Source of the DNA: Candidatus Nitrotoga arctica
Lineage (GTDB): Bacteria; Pseudomonadota; Gammaproteobacteria; Burkholderiales; Gallionellaceae
Reading direction: 5' to 3'
NCBI RefSeq assembly: GCF_918378365.1
Contig: NZ_OU912926.1
Coordinates: forward strand, 2,480,001 to 2,544,000
DNA length: 64,000 nt
Position numbers and translations under genes: made by a program. Each line of letters begins with the position of its first letter. Within the stretch, counting starts at the first letter, position 1. Under the pieces are notes generated by a model that worked only from the letters and a program-made list of their open reading frames with translations, was not told where the DNA came from and ran no database searches. Shown one piece after another: positions 25,816 through 38,936 of the stretch.

Positions 25816-28227
25816 TCAATGCTTAATCACAGTAGCACGATTCTCGTCCGCCACCAAAATTGGATTGACTACTGGCACAGCCTCCGGTAGCGGTTCTGGC
25901 TTACGCTCCAAGGCCATTTCCAACACCTGTTCAATCCATTTAACCGGATGAATATCAAGTTTATTTTTTACGTTATCGGGGATCTCAACAAGATCCTTGG
26001 TATTTTCTTCCGGAATCAAAACAACTTTAATGCCACCACGTTGAGCCGCCAGCAACTTCTCTTTTAATCCACCAATCGGTAGCACCTCACCCCGCAGCGT
26101 AATTTCCCCGGTCATTGCCACATCAGCACGCACCGGAATGCCAGTCAATGCCGAGACTATCGACGTACAAATACCTACACCCGCACTCGGCCCGTCTTTT
26201 GGAGTAGCACCTTCAGGTAAATGGATATGTAAATCAGTCTTTTGATAAAAATCATCAGAAATACCCAAACTGCGAGCGCGGCTACGCACTACGCTAAGTG
26301 CAGCTTGAATCGATTCTTTCATAACCTCGCCCAACTTACCAGTAGGAGTAATATTACCTTTACCCGGCAATACCGCAGTTTCAATAGTTAGCAACTCACC
26401 GCCAACTTCTGTCCACGCCAACCCGGTTACTTGTCCAACTTGGTTATGTTTCTCTGCGATTCCATAGCTATAACGCCGCACCCCAAGATATTTTTCCAGG
26501 TTACGAGCATTCACCGTTACCTTGCTATCACGCCCTTTAAGCAACAGCGCTTTCACCACTTTACGGCAAATCTTGGAAAGCTCTCGATCCAACCCCCGCA
26601 CTCCCGCTTCACGGGTGTAATAACGCAATATGTCACGAATTGCGCTTTCTGAAATACCAATTTCTTCAAGCTTCAATCCATTGTTTTTAAGTGCTTTTGG
26701 AATTAAATAATGCATCGCAATATTTACTTTTTCGTCTTCGGTATAACTTGACACGTGAATAATTTCCATGCGATCCAAAAGCGGAGCGGGGATATTCATG
26801 GTATTTGCGGTCGCAACAAACATTACATCAGACAAGTCATATTCGACTTCGACATAATGATCGACAAAAGTATGGTTCTGCTCTGGATCAAGCACCTCAA
26901 GCAGGGCCGATGAAGGGTCGCCACGAAAATCCATACCCATCTTATCTACTTCGTCAAGTAGGAACAACGGATTTTTCACGCCAACTTTAGTCATGTTCTG
27001 CAAAATTTTACCAGGCATAGAACCAATATAAGTGCGGCGATGGCCACGAATTTCTGACTCATCACGCACCCCGCCTAGCGACATGCGAATAAATTTACGG
27101 CCTGTCGCCCGTGCAATAGACTGACCAAGCGAAGTCTTACCAACACCCGGTGGCCCAACCAAACATAAGATAGGCGCTTTCATCTTGTCGACGCGTTGCT
27201 GCACCGCAAGATACTCCACGATACGTTCCTTTACCTTCTCCAATCCATAGTGATCCGCTTCCAAAATTTCTTCGGCAGATTTCAAGTCATTGTTAATCTT
27301 TGTTTTCTTTTTCCAAGGCAAACCAACCAACACATCAATGTAGTTACGCACTACAGTCGCCTCAGCAGACATAGGAGACATTAAGCGCAATTTTTTCATT
27401 TCGGCTTCAGCCTTGGCACGCGCTTCCTTAGGCAAGTGCGCAGCCTTGATTTTCTTTGCCAATTCTTCGAAATCTGCACCATCCTCACCTTCGCCCAACT
27501 CCTTCTGTATCGCTTTTACTTGCTCATTCAAGTAATACTCGCGTTGGCTCTTTTCCATCTGCCGTTTGACACGTCCGCGAATGCGTTTTTCTACTTGCAG
27601 GATGTCGAGCTCGGCTTCCAGTAAGCCCAGCAAATGATCAAGACGCTTTCGAACGTCAAAGATTTCCAATATCTCCTGCTTTTGCTCCAGTTTAAGTGGC
27701 AAATGCGCTGCTATAGTATCCGCTAATCGTCCGGAATCATCTATGCCAGCCAAAGACGTTAGCGTTTCTGGCGGGATCCTCTTGTTGAGCTTAACATATT
27801 GGTCAAATTGATTAATTAAAGCACGACGCATAGCTTCTGCTTCATTATCCAAACTGTCATCTACAGGAACTGGGTCAATGTCCGCATCAAAATGACTTTT
27901 TTCATCCAGCACGCGCAATATTTTTGCACGTTGCGTGCCCTCCACAAGAACCTTTACGGTACCGTCAGGCAACTTGAGCATCTGCAAAATATTAGCAATA
28001 CTACCAACGCGATACAAATCATCCGCGGCAGGCTCATCTTTAGCGGCAGTTTTCTGCGCCACCAATACGATGCTCTTACCCGCTTCCATAGCGGATTCCA
28101 GCGCCTTGATTGATTTCGCACGTCCAACAAACAATGGAATGACCATGTGTGGAAACACAACTACATCGCGTAACGGAAGTAATGGAAAAAAACTGGAAAC
28201 AAGTACATTAGTATCATGCTCAGTCAT
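25816..28227 (-). CDS. lon: Lon ATP-dependent protease
   Basis: An 803-residue LonA protease that degrades misfolded and regulatory proteins in the cytoplasm. The N-terminal LAN substrate domain begins [20 protein letters not shown]. The AAA+ module has Walker [12 protein letters not shown] and Walker [13 protein letters not shown]. The C-terminal serine protease has the Ser in [10 protein letters not shown] and Lys in [14 protein letters not shown], forming the Ser-Lys dyad. It follows clpX by 117 bases. A hupB gene, often found between lon and ppiD, is absent here. Confidence 0.98.
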   Translation of the reverse strand: MTEHDTNVLVSSFFPLLPLRDVVVFPHMVIPLFVGRAKSIKALESAMEAGKSIVLVAQKTAAKDEPAADDLYRVGSIANILQMLKLPDGTVKVLVEGTQRAKILRVLDEKSHFDADIDPVPVDDSLDNEAEAMRRALINQFDQYVKLNKRIPPETLTSLAGIDDSGRLADTIAAHLPLKLEQKQEILEIFDVRKRLDHLLGLLEAELDILQVEKRIRGRVKRQMEKSQREYYLNEQVKAIQKELGEGEDGADFEELAKKIKAAHLPKEARAKAEAEMKKLRLMSPMSAEATVVRNYIDVLVGLPWKKKTKINNDLKSAEEILEADHYGLEKVKERIVEYLAVQQRVDKMKAPILCLVGPPGVGKTSLGQSIARATGRKFIRMSLGGVRDESEIRGHRRTYIGSMPGKILQNMTKVGVKNPLFLLDEVDKMGMDFRGDPSSALLEVLDPEQNHTFVDHYVEVEYDLSDVMFVATANTMNIPAPLLDRMEIIHVSSYTEDEKVNIAMHYLIPKALKNNGLKLEEIGISESAIRDILRYYTREAGVRGLDRELSKICRKVVKALLLKGRDSKVTVNARNLEKYLGVRRYSYGIAEKHNQVGQVTGLAWTEVGGELLTIETAVLPGKGNITPTGKLGEVMKESIQAALSVVRSRARSLGISDDFYQKTDLHIHLPEGATPKDGPSAGVGICTSIVSALTGIPVRADVAMTGEITLRGEVLPIGGLKEKLLAAQRGGIKVVLIPEENTKDLVEIPDNVKNKLDIHPVKWIEQVLEMALERKPEPLPEAVPVVNPILVADENRATVIKH

Positions 28228-28344
28228 GGCAGGAAACTCCTCTGTGGATTAACTTGATAGTTAGATGAGGGCGTAGCGAAATAATTCAAGTCAAGATACA
28301 AAATCGCCACGCATCAATTTAATTTAGGATGCCACTATAGATAC

Positions 28345-29601
28345 CTAAGCTGCCCTGGATGTATCCGCGTATATCACAATCGGTTTAATTTCGCCATTTG
28401 TGCTGCTTACATCCAGCACTACCTTGCTCACATTGTCCATCGAAGGCAGATCGTACATAATATCAAGCAAGGAATGCTCCAGAATGGAGCGCAAGCCACG
28501 CGCACCCGTCTTACGTTCCAGCGCTTTCTTGGCAATAGCCTCCAATACACCCTCATGGAACTCCATATCCACGCCTTCCATCGCGAACAATTTATGATAT
28601 TGTTTGGTCAAGGCATTTCTTGGTTCGGTCAAAATTTGAATTAATGCCGCCTCATCCAGCTCCTCCAGTGTAGCAACCACTGGCAGGCGCCCAACAAATT
28701 CTGGGATCAAACCAAACTTGATCAAATCTTCCGGCTCCACATTACGTAGCACCGCACCTACACTCTTCTCGTTACCACGCTTGGCGAGGCTTGCGCCAAA
28801 ACCAATACCGGCTTTCTCTGAGCGATTGAGTATGACCTTCTCCATGCCATCGAACGCTCCGCCGCATATAAAAAGAATATTGGTCGTATCCACCTGCAAA
28901 AATTCGGTATTGGGATGTTTACGACCACCCTGTGGCGGCACAGACGCCTTGGTGCCCTCGATCAGCTTGAGGAGCGCCTGTTGCACCCCTTCGCCGGAAA
29001 CATCACGAGTGATAGAAGGGTTGTCTGATTTGCGGGAAATCTTATCAATTTCGTCGATATAAATGATACCGCGCTGAGCACGCTCCACGTCATAATCGCA
29101 CGCTTGCAATAGCTTCAGAATAATATTCTCGACATCTTCCCCAACATACCCCGCTTCAGTCAGCGTAGTAGCATCGGCCATCACAAAAGGTACATCAAGC
29201 AGACGCGCCAAGGTTTGCGCCAACAAGGTTTTTCCCGAACCAGTCGGACCGAGCAGTAAAATATTGCTCTTGGCCAGTTCTACTCCATCCTTGTTAGTAC
29301 TTTTCAAGCGCTTATAATGGTTATAAACCGCCACAGACAAAATTTTCTTGGCATGTTCCTGACCAATTACATATTCGTCGAGACGCGCACGAATTTCATG
29401 GGGCACAAGCAGATCAGCCTTGTCTGTCTTGCCAGACACAACACTATTAACTTCCTCACGTATGATGTCATTGCAAAGCTCGACACATTCGTCGCACACG
29501 AATACAGAAGGCCCCGCAATCAGTTTGCGAACTTCATGCTGGCTCTTGCCGCAAAATGAGCAGTACAATAGTTTGTCGCCCTTGCTTTTATCCAGCACCA
29601 T
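28345..29601 (-). CDS. clpX: ClpX, ATPase subunit of ClpXP protease
   Basis: 418 residues. The N-terminal zinc-binding domain has [11 protein letters not shown] and [11 protein letters not shown] (four Cys). The AAA+ domain has Walker [14 protein letters not shown], Walker [11 protein letters not shown] and a pore loop YVGEDVEN. It also carries the IGFGA loop, which docks onto ClpP. It unfolds tagged substrates and feeds them to ClpP, encoded immediately upstream 62 bases away. Confidence 0.98.
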   Translation of the reverse strand: MVLDKSKGDKLLYCSFCGKSQHEVRKLIAGPSVFVCDECVELCNDIIREEVNSVVSGKTDKADLLVPHEIRARLDEYVIGQEHAKKILSVAVYNHYKRLKSTNKDGVELAKSNILLLGPTGSGKTLLAQTLARLLDVPFVMADATTLTEAGYVGEDVENIILKLLQACDYDVERAQRGIIYIDEIDKISRKSDNPSITRDVSGEGVQQALLKLIEGTKASVPPQGGRKHPNTEFLQVDTTNILFICGGAFDGMEKVILNRSEKAGIGFGASLAKRGNEKSVGAVLRNVEPEDLIKFGLIPEFVGRLPVVATLEELDEAALIQILTEPRNALTKQYHKLFAMEGVDMEFHEGVLEAIAKKALERKTGARGLRSILEHSLLDIMYDLPSMDNVSKVVLDVSSTNGEIKPIVIYADTSRAA

Positions 29602-29663
29602 TCATATCCTCCTGTTTTGTTATCACCTACATTTATTTACCTATCGACTAAGCATGCAGTTGT

Positions 29664-30293
29664 TTAAGCGCGCTTATCCAGCACTTTATCTACCAAGCCA
29701 TACTCGACTGCTTCAGTCGCATTTAAGAATTTATCGCGTTCACTGTCGCGGGCAATTTCCTCGACATTGCGACCAGTGTGCTGGGCCATCAGGGCATAAA
29801 GTCGCTCGCGCAGGCTCAGAATATATCTGGCATGAATCTCGATATCCGTCGCCTGCCCCTGAAATCCTCCCAACGGCTGATGAATCATCACCGAAGAATT
29901 AGGCAAAACAAAGCGCTTTCCCTTTGCACCGGCCTGCAATAAAAAAGCACCCATCGATGCCGCCATGCCGATACACAGCGTAGAAACTTCCGGCTTTATG
30001 AATTGCATAGTGTCATAAATCGCCATGCCTGCAGAAATAGAACCGCCGGGCGAATTAATATAGAGATGAATCTCCTTATCTGGATTTTCCGACTCAAGAA
30101 ACAAGAATTGTGCCACCACCAAATTAGCGGTCATATCATTGATGTTGCCAACTAAAAATATTACCCGCTCCTTAAGCAGACGTGAATAAATGTCGTATGC
30201 ACGTTCCCCCCGCCCGCTGGTTTCTATCACCATCGGAATCATTCCGATGTTTTGCGGGTCCTCATTATTTTGAGGTATTTCGCTATACATCAC
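29664..30293 (-). CDS. clpP: ClpP, proteolytic subunit of ClpXP
   Basis: A 209-residue serine protease with catalytic Ser in [13 protein letters not shown], His in [20 protein letters not shown] and the downstream Asp region. It forms a tetradecameric barrel that degrades substrates unfolded by ClpX. The ATG overlaps the stop of the trigger factor gene by 4 bases, so the two are translationally coupled. Confidence 0.98.
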   Translation of the reverse strand: MMYSEIPQNNEDPQNIGMIPMVIETSGRGERAYDIYSRLLKERVIFLVGNINDMTANLVVAQFLFLESENPDKEIHLYINSPGGSISAGMAIYDTMQFIKPEVSTLCIGMAASMGAFLLQAGAKGKRFVLPNSSVMIHQPLGGFQGQATDIEIHARYILSLRERLYALMAQHTGRNVEEIARDSERDKFLNATEAVEYGLVDKVLDKRA

Positions 30294-31600
30294 GCGGCAT
30301 TCTCCATCAATTCGTTAAATTCCATCGCCTTCTCTGTCACCTTGACAGCACCCGTCACCCAAACCACTACGTTGTCCTCAAGCACCAAGTTTTCTGCGTC
30401 TTGCAAGCGTACCGGATCATTATAGTGCCACTGCACCACTTCTTCTGGGTTGTCATAACTTTGTGCATAATCCTGAACCAGCGCTTTAATCTGTTCAGGT
30501 TTAGCGTGCAAATCATATTTCTCTACCAGCTCCGTCAAGATCAGACTCAACTTGACACGCTTTTGCGCACGTTCAGTAAACAGTTCAAGTGGTAACGATT
30601 CTTCCCCCTTCGGCATTTCTATTCTGCGCTTTTTCATATCGCGCAGAGCTTGCTGCATCAAGCTTTGCGCTTCAGCATCCAATAGCGCCTTAGGTATCTC
30701 CAATTGAGTAACTTTCAGCAAGGTAGCCATTGCACTATCTTTGTTACGCACCATTAAGCGACGCTTGATTTCTCTCTCTAAATTATCGCGAATTTCAACT
30801 TTGAGCTTATTCACATCGCCATCTTCTATGCCGAGTAACTTGGCAAAGTTAGCATCAATCTCTGGCAAATGCTGCTCTTCTACCTTGTGCAAGATAATGG
30901 TAAAAGTCGCTGATTTACCAGCCACTTTCTCTGCCTGATAGTCTGCCGGAAAAGTCATGTCGAACGATTTAGTTTCCCCAGCCTTCATGCCAATGATAGC
31001 ATTTTCAAAATCTGGTAATAGGCGCCCCACACCCAGCAACACAGCTAAGTTCCTGGCCTCACCGCCTTCAAATATTTTGCCTTCCAGTAAACCACTAAAA
31101 TCAATATGCACCCTGTCTCCATTTTGCGCCGCGCGATCAGCCACTTCAAATGTCGCGTGCTGCTTACGCAAAGTAGCAATCGTAGTATCAACATCGGCAT
31201 CACTCAGGGTATAAACCGCTTGCTCAATGCTTTCAGCGCTAATATCACCCAATACGACTTCAGGATAAACCTCAAAAGTCGCACTATATTCGATCCACAA
31301 AGCATCTGGATCGGTGGTCTTAACCTCAAAAGCAGGATAACCAACCACTTTCAACTGGTTATCCTGCGCTTCTTTGGCAAAGGACTGCCGCAAAGCATCT
31401 TGTAACACTTCCTGCTGTATTTGCGCACCGTGTTTTTGCTCCAAAATCTTGAACGGCACCTTGCCCGGCCTGAAACCAGGCACCTCAGCGGTACGTGCCA
31501 GATTCTTCAGGCGCGCTTCCATTTCACTGCTCACCAGTTGCAGAGGGATGGATGCATTAAGGCGGCGCTCCAACCCGCTCATGATTTCTATACTCGACAT
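30290..31600 (-). CDS. tig: Trigger factor, ribosome-associated chaperone
   Basis: 436 residues. The N-terminal ribosome-binding domain contains the GFRPGKVP signature near residue 41. The FKBP-type isomerase domain has [20 protein letters not shown] and [20 protein letters not shown]-terminal helical chaperone domain follows. It binds nascent chains at the ribosome exit. It is the first gene of tig-clpP-clpX-lon; the tRNA-Leu gene lies 37 bases upstream on the same strand. Confidence 0.97.
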   Translation of the reverse strand: MSSIEIMSGLERRLNASIPLQLVSSEMEARLKNLARTAEVPGFRPGKVPFKILEQKHGAQIQQEVLQDALRQSFAKEAQDNQLKVVGYPAFEVKTTDPDALWIEYSATFEVYPEVVLGDISAESIEQAVYTLSDADVDTTIATLRKQHATFEVADRAAQNGDRVHIDFSGLLEGKIFEGGEARNLAVLLGVGRLLPDFENAIIGMKAGETKSFDMTFPADYQAEKVAGKSATFTIILHKVEEQHLPEIDANFAKLLGIEDGDVNKLKVEIRDNLEREIKRRLMVRNKDSAMATLLKVTQLEIPKALLDAEAQSLMQQALRDMKKRRIEMPKGEESLPLELFTERAQKRVKLSLILTELVEKYDLHAKPEQIKALVQDYAQSYDNPEEVVQWHYNDPVRLQDAENLVLEDNVVVWVTGAVKVTEKAMEFNELMENAA

Positions 31601-31637
31601 GCTAACTTTCCTTAGGTTAATAAGTGAATTCTTCAGT

Positions 31638-31723
31638 TGGTGCGAAAGGAGAGACTCGAACTCTCACGCCTTGCGGCGCTGGAACCTAAATCCAGTGCGT
31701 CTACCAATTCCGCCACTTTCGCC
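31638..31723 (-). tRNA. tRNA-Leu (TAG)
   Basis: An 86-base class II tRNA with acceptor GCGAAAG / CTTTCGC, D-arm GGCGGAATTGGTAGACGC, anticodon loop ATTTAGGTT giving TAG, a long variable arm CGCCGCAAGGCGT, T-arm GAGTTCGAGTCTC and an encoded CCA end. It lies upstream of tig on the same strand, as in many betaproteobacteria. Confidence 0.96.
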
Positions 31724-31901
31724 ATTCCAATTACACGGTTATTGTAGCATATGATAAGTAGATAGTCGGTAGGCCTAGAAGGGAAATGTCAGCCTATTTT
31801 TAAGATGGTGCGCCTATACGATGTGCCATGCAGCACCTTCTGAAATACTTCAGATAATTACGAAGCCTCATTGGAAATTCGATAAGCGCGAAACATTCAG
31901 G

Positions 31902-33323
31902 TCATATATGGATCGTGCGTTTATCCACCGCCAGAGCCGCTTCATGCATCGCTTCAGACAATGATGGATGTGCATGAATAGTACGCGCCAAATCGTCACT
32001 ACTGGCCGAAAATGCCATCGCCAGCACTGCCTGCTGAATGAGCTCAGATGCCATCGGACCTATAATATGCACGCCGAGAATACGATCTGTATTAGCATCG
32101 GCGATGATTTTAATAAATCCCGTTGTATCACCCAAGGCGCGAGCACGTCCATTAGCAAGAAAGGGGAATTGCCCAGCCTTATAAGCAACACCCACTGCCT
32201 TAAGCTGCTGTTCAGTCTTACCCACCCAAGCGATTTCCGGGGCGGTATACATCACATTCGGCACCAAATTCAAGTCGCTGCCCCCCACCTGTCCGGCGAT
32301 CAATTCCGCCACCATCACGCCCTCCTCCGACGCCTTGTGCGCCAGCATCGGGCCCCGCACCACATCACCCACCGCATACACATGTGGCAGGCTGGTACGG
32401 CACTGCTCATCCACTTCAATGCGCCCGGCAGCGTCCAATTTGAGTCCAACCGCTTCTACGCTCAGACCTTGCGTATTTGGCACACGCCCAACGGCAACGA
32501 TCAGCTTGTCTGCGACCAATTCCTGCGCGGCCCCATGTATATCACGCCAATTAATTTTTACAGCCTCAGCAGACTGAATGACACCATCAATCTGTACTCC
32601 CAAGTGGATAGCCAATTTCTGCTTGGTAAAAGCACGCAACGCTTCTTTCGCCACTTGCTCATCGGCGGCAGGAAGAAATGCGGGCGAGGCTTCCAGTAAC
32701 GTCACCTCAGCCCCCAATCTACGCCACACACTGCCAAGTTCCAGCCCAATAACTCCCGCACCGATGATAGCGAGGCGCTTGGGCGTCTCGCTAAAACTCA
32801 AAGCCCCTACATTATCCACAATCTGCACTCCATCCAATGGGGCTTGCTGCAAAATGCGCGACGTCGAACCAGTGGCAACGATAATGTGCTTCGCCCTCAC
32901 TTCCTCCCCATCCGTAATTCCGACACGCCAAACATCGCCATCCCGACCGAGAATTTGAGCCCTGCCGTGTAGCGAGTCCACCTTATTTTTCTTGAATAAC
33001 TGACTAATGCCCAGTGTGAAATCGGACACGATCTTATTCTTGCGCGCCACCATTTTTAACACATCCACACTCGCGTTATCGGCACATATGCCGTGCGCAG
33101 CAAAATCATGTGTCAGACGCTCAAAGTTTTCTGAGGATTCCAGCAAGGCTTTGGAAGGTATACAGCCCACATTAAGACAAGTTCCACCCAAACTGGGCTT
33201 GCCTTGTGCGCCTTTCCAATCGTCAATACAGACTGTATGCAGCCCTAATTGAGTACAACGTATCGCCGCCACATAACCACCAGGGCCAGCACCGATAACT
33301 ACAACATCAAATGATTTCGACAT
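31902..33323 (-). CDS. lpdA: Dihydrolipoamide dehydrogenase (E3)
   Basis: A 473-residue flavoprotein. FAD-binding VVVIGAGPGGYVAAIRC lies at the N-terminus, the redox-active disulfide in GGTCLNVGCIPSKALL, NAD-binding IIGAGVIGLELGSVW, and the C-terminal dimer domain with the active-site His in HAHPSLSE. It reoxidises dihydrolipoamide of the 2-oxoglutarate dehydrogenase complex encoded upstream (sucA, sucB). It is the last gene of the TCA cluster, 76 bases after sucB. Confidence 0.97.
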   Translation of the reverse strand: MSKSFDVVVIGAGPGGYVAAIRCTQLGLHTVCIDDWKGAQGKPSLGGTCLNVGCIPSKALLESSENFERLTHDFAAHGICADNASVDVLKMVARKNKIVSDFTLGISQLFKKNKVDSLHGRAQILGRDGDVWRVGITDGEEVRAKHIIVATGSTSRILQQAPLDGVQIVDNVGALSFSETPKRLAIIGAGVIGLELGSVWRRLGAEVTLLEASPAFLPAADEQVAKEALRAFTKQKLAIHLGVQIDGVIQSAEAVKINWRDIHGAAQELVADKLIVAVGRVPNTQGLSVEAVGLKLDAAGRIEVDEQCRTSLPHVYAVGDVVRGPMLAHKASEEGVMVAELIAGQVGGSDLNLVPNVMYTAPEIAWVGKTEQQLKAVGVAYKAGQFPFLANGRARALGDTTGFIKIIADANTDRILGVHIIGPMASELIQQAVLAMAFSASSDDLARTIHAHPSLSEAMHEAALAVDKRTIHI

Positions 33324-33399
33324 AATGAAATTTTTTTATTAAGCTCTAGCCGTAAGAAATTTTAAATTTTCATTCCAGCCGTGATTGGCAAAAGCACAC

Positions 33400-34560
33400 T
33401 TACAAATCCAGCAGTACTCGTCCCGGATATTCCAACACCTCTTTGATAGTGGCGAGAAATAATACGGCATCACGCCCATCAACGATGCGGTGATCATAAG
33501 ACAGTGCGAGGTAATTCATTGGTCGAATGACGACTTGACCATTTTCGGCCACGGGTCTGTCTTTGGTGGCATGAATACCGAGGATGGCGCTCTGCGGCGG
33601 GTTGATAATCGGGGTAGAGAGCATGGAGCCGAACACGCCCCCGTTGGAAATGGAGAAGGTCCCGCCAGTCAATTCTTCCAACGTAATCTTACCGTCCTTG
33701 GCACGCGCACCGAAATCAATGATTTGTCTTTCGATATCGGCTAGCGAAAGTTTGTCAGCATCACGGATGATAGGCACCACCAAACCGCGCTCGCTGCCGA
33801 TTGCCACGCCGATATCGTAATAACCGTGATAGATGATATCCGTCCCATCTACCGATGCATTCACCACCGGGAATTTATGCAACGCAAGCAGCGTGGCCTT
33901 GATAAAAAATGACATGAAACCGAGCTTTACGCCATGCTTCTTTTCAAAAGCATCCTTGTAATGATTGCGCAACTCAATTACTGGCAGCATATTCACTTCA
34001 TTAAAAGTAGTGAGAATTGCGGCATTCTGTTGCGATTGCAGCAAGCGTTCGGCGATGCGCTGACGGATGCGCGTCATCGGCACGCGCTGTTCCACACGCC
34101 CACCCGCTGTAGGTTGCGGAACCGCAGTGGCTGGCACAGCCGCTTTTTCCTGAACCGCAATCAACACATCTTCCTTGATAACACGCCCATCACGCCCACT
34201 ACCGCTAATCGCAGCAGTATCAATTTTATTTTCTGCTGCGATCTTCTGCGCCGCAGGCATCACGGCAGCTTGCTCCTTGGCCATCACATCTGCTTGCGCG
34301 GCGCGGCTCAAATCAGGTTTGGCATCGGTATCCAGTAGGGCAATCACCTCATTGCTGGTCACCTTGTCACCATTCTGCTTTAGAATTTTGGTCAGCACTC
34401 CAGACTTGATAGCGGGCAACTCTAAAACCACCTTGTCGGTCTCAATGTCGATCAGATTCTCACCTTCAGCCACAGCTTCACCCGGCTGCTTGTGCCAAGA
34501 TACCAGGGTGGCTTCGGAAACCGATTCGGAAAGCTGCGGCACTTTCACTTCAATTTGCAT
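33400..34560 (-). CDS. sucB: Dihydrolipoamide succinyltransferase (E2 of 2-oxoglutarate dehydrogenase)
   Basis: 386 residues. One lipoyl domain lies at 1-77 with the lipoylated Lys in [14 protein letters not shown] short Ala/Pro linker and peripheral subunit-binding domain follow ([20 protein letters not shown]). The catalytic domain carries [15 protein letters not shown] with the active His and Asp. It transfers the succinyl group from E1 to CoA. Its start lies inside the last codons of sucA (11-base overlap), indicating coupled translation. Confidence 0.97.
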   Translation of the reverse strand: MQIEVKVPQLSESVSEATLVSWHKQPGEAVAEGENLIDIETDKVVLELPAIKSGVLTKILKQNGDKVTSNEVIALLDTDAKPDLSRAAQADVMAKEQAAVMPAAQKIAAENKIDTAAISGSGRDGRVIKEDVLIAVQEKAAVPATAVPQPTAGGRVEQRVPMTRIRQRIAERLLQSQQNAAILTTFNEVNMLPVIELRNHYKDAFEKKHGVKLGFMSFFIKATLLALHKFPVVNASVDGTDIIYHGYYDIGVAIGSERGLVVPIIRDADKLSLADIERQIIDFGARAKDGKITLEELTGGTFSISNGGVFGSMLSTPIINPPQSAILGIHATKDRPVAENGQVVIRPMNYLALSYDHRIVDGRDAVLFLATIKEVLEYPGRVLLDL

Positions 34561-37438
34561 GCTGTCTTGCTCCTGATTTGATGTCGAGATCGCAGCGGAA
34601 TGCAGCGTCTATCACCGCCTTCTGTTGTTCATTATGCACTGCCAAATAGCCGGCTGCGGGCGATGCCGAGGAAGATCGCAACGCGTAAGCAAGCCTCATG
34701 CCGTCACGCAGATGGCGCAGCAGATAATGCTGAATGCGATGCCACGCGCCCTGATTGCCCGGCTCTTCTTGACACCACAGCAATTCCGTTGCATTTGGAT
34801 AACTGGCAATTTGTGCCTCGAAAGCACTATGCGGAAAAGGATAAAGTTGCTCCAGTCGGATAATCGCAACCTCTTCCGGAGACAAGGACTTCAGCAAGGT
34901 ATTTTGAATGCCGCGTTCGTGTCGCGCGGCCTTAAGCTCATAATAAATTTTTCCACTACACACAATAATACGCCGCACCTTGGCAGCTTCCAACGCATCC
35001 ACTTCTCCAATCACTGGCTGAAATGAACCTTGAGCCAACTCATTCAGCGGCGAAGATGCATCCTTGCTGCGCAACATGCTTTTGGGCGTAAACACAATAA
35101 GCGGCTTGCGTATCGGGCGTAGCATCTGACGGCGCAGCAAATGGAACAGCTGAGCTGGCGTGGAAGGGATACACACTTGAATATTGTAATCTGCACATAG
35201 CTGTAGATAGCGCTCAATACGCCCAGACGAATGTTCCGGCCCCTGCCCTTCGTAGCCATGGGGCAAAAACATCACCAGCCCGCACATGCGTCCCCACTTG
35301 GCCTCTCCCGACGAAATGAATTGATCAATTACCACCTGCGCACCATTAGCGAAATCGCCGAACTGCCCCTCCCATATAACCAGCGAATTGGGTTCAGCGC
35401 TAGCATAACCATACTCAAATGCCAGCACCGCTTCTTCCGAAAGAATGGAATCAATCACGATAAAATCGGCCTGATCCGGCGCAATATTTTGCAAGGGAAT
35501 GTGATAGCCCTTGTCCCACTGCACTCGATTTTGGTCGTGCAGCACGGCATGACGATGGAAAAAGGTACCGCGCGCGCTGTCCTCCCCAGATAAACGAACC
35601 GGAATACCCTCAGCTACCAAGCTGGCATATGCCATGTTTTCCGCCATGCCCCAATCCAAAGCGAGTTCGCCATTACCCATGGCACGGCGGTCGGCAATAA
35701 TTTTTTCCACTCGCGACTGAAGCTTGAAATCCGTCGGCACGTCTGTCAGCCGCTCAGCCAATTTTTGCAACTGTTCGCGCGGTACGGCAGTAGTCACCGC
35801 CACGTTCCAAGGCACACCACTCCTGAATTTAGACCAGTTTACTGCATGTTCCTTATTGAAATCATTCAGTACTGGCTGGATCGGATTGATGCCCTCATCC
35901 ATCGCCCGACGATAGGCCGCGATCATTGCCTCCGGCTCTCCTTCCGCCATCACGTTTTGTTCTAGCAGGCGTTTAGCATACAAAGCACGTGTGCCCGGAT
36001 GCTGATTAATATAACGGTACATGAACGGCTGTGTGACCATTGGCTCATCCTGCTCGTTATGACCCAGCTTGCGGAAACAAACCATATCAATTACGACATC
36101 CCTTTTAAAGGTCATGCGGTAATCCAGTGCAATTTCGGCAATTAACAATACCGCTTCAGGATCATCCCCATTCACATGAAAAATCGGGGCCTCTATCATC
36201 TTCGCCACATCGGTACAGTGCGCAGAAGATCGGGCGTCACGCTTGTCCGAAGTCGTAAAACCGATCTGGTTGTTAATAATGATATGCACTGTACCGCCCG
36301 TGTGGTAGCCGCGCGTTTGGGACAAGCTGAACGTTTCCATGATCACGCCTTGACCGGCGAAAGCTGCATCGCCATGTAGCAATACCGGCATTACCTCGCG
36401 CCCTTCCTTGTCACCACGACGGTGCTGACGCGCCCGTACCGAGCCTTCTACCACCGGATTCACGATTTCCAAGTGCGAGGGATTAAACGCTAAAGCCAAG
36501 TGCATTGCTCCGCCCGGCGTAGAAATGTCCGAGGAAAAACCTTGGTGATATTTCACATCGCCAGAAGTCAACTGTTCACTGTGTTTACCTTCAAATTCAG
36601 CAAACAAATCACGCGGCAGCTTGCCTAGCGTATTCACTACCACATTCAAGCGTCCGCGATGCGCCATGCCGATAACTGTCTCGCGTACGCCCTGCGTGCC
36701 TGCACGTTGCAGTAAATGTTCAAGCATAGGAATAAGCGATTCACCGCCCTCCAGAGAAAAACGCTTCTGGCCGACATACTTGGTATGCAGATAGCGCTCC
36801 AGCGTTTCGGCAGCAGTCAGCCGCTCCAGGATACGATGCTGCATATCGGCGCTGTAATGGGACTGACCGCGCACACTCTCCAAGCGATTTTGAATCCAGC
36901 GCTTCTGCACAACATCATTGATGTACATATACTCTGAACCTATGCTGCCACAATAGGTCTGGCGCACCAGCTGCAGAATTTCTCGCAGCATCATGCGTGG
37001 CGATCCCACCAGAGAGCCTGTCTCGAATGTAATATCCCTATCCGCCTCCGTAAGACCATAAAAAGCTGGATCTAATTCGGGCACTTCAGGCTTGAGATGC
37101 CGGTTAAGTGGATCGAGGCTGGCACAGTACACCCCGAGGAAGCGATGGGCATTGATAAGTCGCAGTACAGCCACCTGCTTGCGCGCCATTTCAGCATCTT
37201 GGGTTGCGCCTTGCGCGCCAGTTAACGGCAACGCAGCAAAAGCACGCACCACTGGGCTATGTGCCAAATCTTGCAGCACCGCGCTCGGCATCTTTTGTAG
37301 GACATCAAAATAAGCTCGCCAACCATCCGAAACCAAAGCAGGGTCGGTCAAATACGCCTCATATAGACCTTCAATGTACGGCGCATTAGCACCAAACAAC
37401 ATAGAGTTGCCCAGCATGGTTTGCATTACCGACGTCAT
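34550..37438 (-). CDS. sucA: 2-Oxoglutarate dehydrogenase E1 component
   Basis: A 962-residue thiamine diphosphate enzyme that decarboxylates 2-oxoglutarate. The N-terminus ([20 protein letters not shown]) matches the family E2-binding segment. Core motifs include [39 protein letters not shown] and [15 protein letters not shown]. With sucB and lpdA it gives a complete oxidative 2-oxoglutarate dehydrogenase and therefore, with gltA and sdh, most of an oxidative TCA cycle. The 160 bases between it and gltA hold no convincing gene. Confidence 0.98.
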   Translation of the reverse strand: MTSVMQTMLGNSMLFGANAPYIEGLYEAYLTDPALVSDGWRAYFDVLQKMPSAVLQDLAHSPVVRAFAALPLTGAQGATQDAEMARKQVAVLRLINAHRFLGVYCASLDPLNRHLKPEVPELDPAFYGLTEADRDITFETGSLVGSPRMMLREILQLVRQTYCGSIGSEYMYINDVVQKRWIQNRLESVRGQSHYSADMQHRILERLTAAETLERYLHTKYVGQKRFSLEGGESLIPMLEHLLQRAGTQGVRETVIGMAHRGRLNVVVNTLGKLPRDLFAEFEGKHSEQLTSGDVKYHQGFSSDISTPGGAMHLALAFNPSHLEIVNPVVEGSVRARQHRRGDKEGREVMPVLLHGDAAFAGQGVIMETFSLSQTRGYHTGGTVHIIINNQIGFTTSDKRDARSSAHCTDVAKMIEAPIFHVNGDDPEAVLLIAEIALDYRMTFKRDVVIDMVCFRKLGHNEQDEPMVTQPFMYRYINQHPGTRALYAKRLLEQNVMAEGEPEAMIAAYRRAMDEGINPIQPVLNDFNKEHAVNWSKFRSGVPWNVAVTTAVPREQLQKLAERLTDVPTDFKLQSRVEKIIADRRAMGNGELALDWGMAENMAYASLVAEGIPVRLSGEDSARGTFFHRHAVLHDQNRVQWDKGYHIPLQNIAPDQADFIVIDSILSEEAVLAFEYGYASAEPNSLVIWEGQFGDFANGAQVVIDQFISSGEAKWGRMCGLVMFLPHGYEGQGPEHSSGRIERYLQLCADYNIQVCIPSTPAQLFHLLRRQMLRPIRKPLIVFTPKSMLRSKDASSPLNELAQGSFQPVIGEVDALEAAKVRRIIVCSGKIYYELKAARHERGIQNTLLKSLSPEEVAIIRLEQLYPFPHSAFEAQIASYPNATELLWCQEEPGNQGAWHRIQHYLLRHLRDGMRLAYALRSSSASPAAGYLAVHNEQQKAVIDAAFRCDLDIKSGARQHAN

Positions 37439-37598
37439 GTATGATTACCCATCTGTTTATGCCGCCATATCTTTGCGCTTCATTGCTTTATCAAACTTCC
37501 GCACTTGGGTCTCAGATAGCTTCAATATGATATGCACCCACAGCGCATAAATACCTCCGGCCTCTAAGTTTTCCCTGTGTGAGTTTTTCGATCTTACT

Positions 37599-38885
37599 TT
37601 AGCGCTTGGCAAGCGGTATAAAATTCCGCTGCGTCGCACCCTGATACAACTGACGTGGACGACCAATCTTACGCTCGCTGTCGGCGATCATTTCATTCCA
37701 TTGCGACACCCAGCCTATGGTGCGTGCCACGGCAAAGATAACTGTGAACATATTGCTGGGGATACCCAACGCGCGTAGCACAATTCCGGAATAAAAATCC
37801 ACATTGGGATACAGCTTACGCTCTATAAAGTATTCATCCCTCAACGCAATCTGCTCTAATTCCAGCGCCATTAAAAATAGAGGATCCTTCTCCAACTTCA
37901 GCTCTTTAAGCACCTCATAACAAGTAGCGCGCATCACTTTTGCGCGCGGATCCATGTTTTTGTATACCCGATGGCCAAAGCCCATCAGACGGTATTTTTT
38001 GTCCTTCACACCCTTTATAAAATCAGCCACGCGCGACACATCACCGATCTCTTCCAACATTTTCAGCACTGCCTCATTCGCGCCACCGTGCGCCGGCCCC
38101 CACAGTGCTGCAATGCCGGAAGAAACACAAGCAAATGGATTTGCTCCACTGGAACCCGCTAGCCGTACGGTCGAAGTCGAAGCGTTCTGTTCGTGATCAG
38201 CGTGCAGTATCAAAATCCGCTCCAGTGCACGCACCAGCTTCGAGTTCGGCACATAGTCTTCTGCCGGAGTGGCGAACATCATGTACATGAAGTTTTCCAC
38301 GTAGCTGAATTCATTCTTAGGGAACATGAATGGAAAGCCGGTGTAGTACTTGTAGGTCATTGCGGCGATGGTCGGCACTTTGGCCAGCAGGCGTAATGCC
38401 GAGATTTCGCGATGTTCCGGGTTATTAATATCAAGCGAATCATGATAAAAAGCCGACAACGCACCCACCACCCCCACCATTACCGCCATCGGATGAGCAT
38501 CGCGGCGGAAGCCGTTAAAAAAACGGGCAAGCTGATCATGCACCATGGTGTGCTGCATAACCTTTCCCTTGAACTCGCTTTTCTGCACTGCATTCGGTAA
38601 TTCCCCATGCAGCAGCAAGTAGCACACTTCTAGAAAGTCCGACTTTTCCGCCAATTGTTCGATAGGATAACCACGGTAATACAGCAACCCGGCATCGCCA
38701 TCAATGAAAGTGATACTGGAAGAGCAACTAGCGGTGGAAACGAAAGCCGGATCGTAAGTAAACATGCCGAGCTTACCTAATCCGCGGATGTCGATCACAT
38801 CAGGACCCAGAGTCCCGGACAGTATTGGCAATTCGATACTACGGCCATCATCCAGCATCAGTGTTGCAACGCGTTTTTCTTTCAT
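37599..38885 (-). CDS. gltA: Citrate synthase (type II, hexameric)
   Basis: 428 residues from ATG 38885, chosen because AGGAGG lies five bases upstream; an in-frame extension to 38903 lacks this. Catalytic motifs are [20 protein letters not shown] (His), [14 protein letters not shown] (His) and the Asp in NVDFYSGIV. It condenses oxaloacetate and acetyl-CoA. It sits between sdhE and sucA in the leftward TCA cluster. Confidence 0.98.
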   Translation of the reverse strand: MKEKRVATLMLDDGRSIELPILSGTLGPDVIDIRGLGKLGMFTYDPAFVSTASCSSSITFIDGDAGLLYYRGYPIEQLAEKSDFLEVCYLLLHGELPNAVQKSEFKGKVMQHTMVHDQLARFFNGFRRDAHPMAVMVGVVGALSAFYHDSLDINNPEHREISALRLLAKVPTIAAMTYKYYTGFPFMFPKNEFSYVENFMYMMFATPAEDYVPNSKLVRALERILILHADHEQNASTSTVRLAGSSGANPFACVSSGIAALWGPAHGGANEAVLKMLEEIGDVSRVADFIKGVKDKKYRLMGFGHRVYKNMDPRAKVMRATCYEVLKELKLEKDPLFLMALELEQIALRDEYFIERKLYPNVDFYSGIVLRALGIPSNMFTVIFAVARTIGWVSQWNEMIADSERKIGRPRQLYQGATQRNFIPLAKR

Positions 38886-38936
38886 TACGCCTCCTGTTTT
38901 CACATCTTAATGTAGAGCAGATCACGCTGCTAAAGT

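Noticed and set aside
37457..37598. Minus-strand frame between gltA and sucA (LWVHIILKLSETQVRKFDKA region)
   Set aside because: It begins inside gltA in another frame, has no start signal in the intergenic part and no family resemblance.
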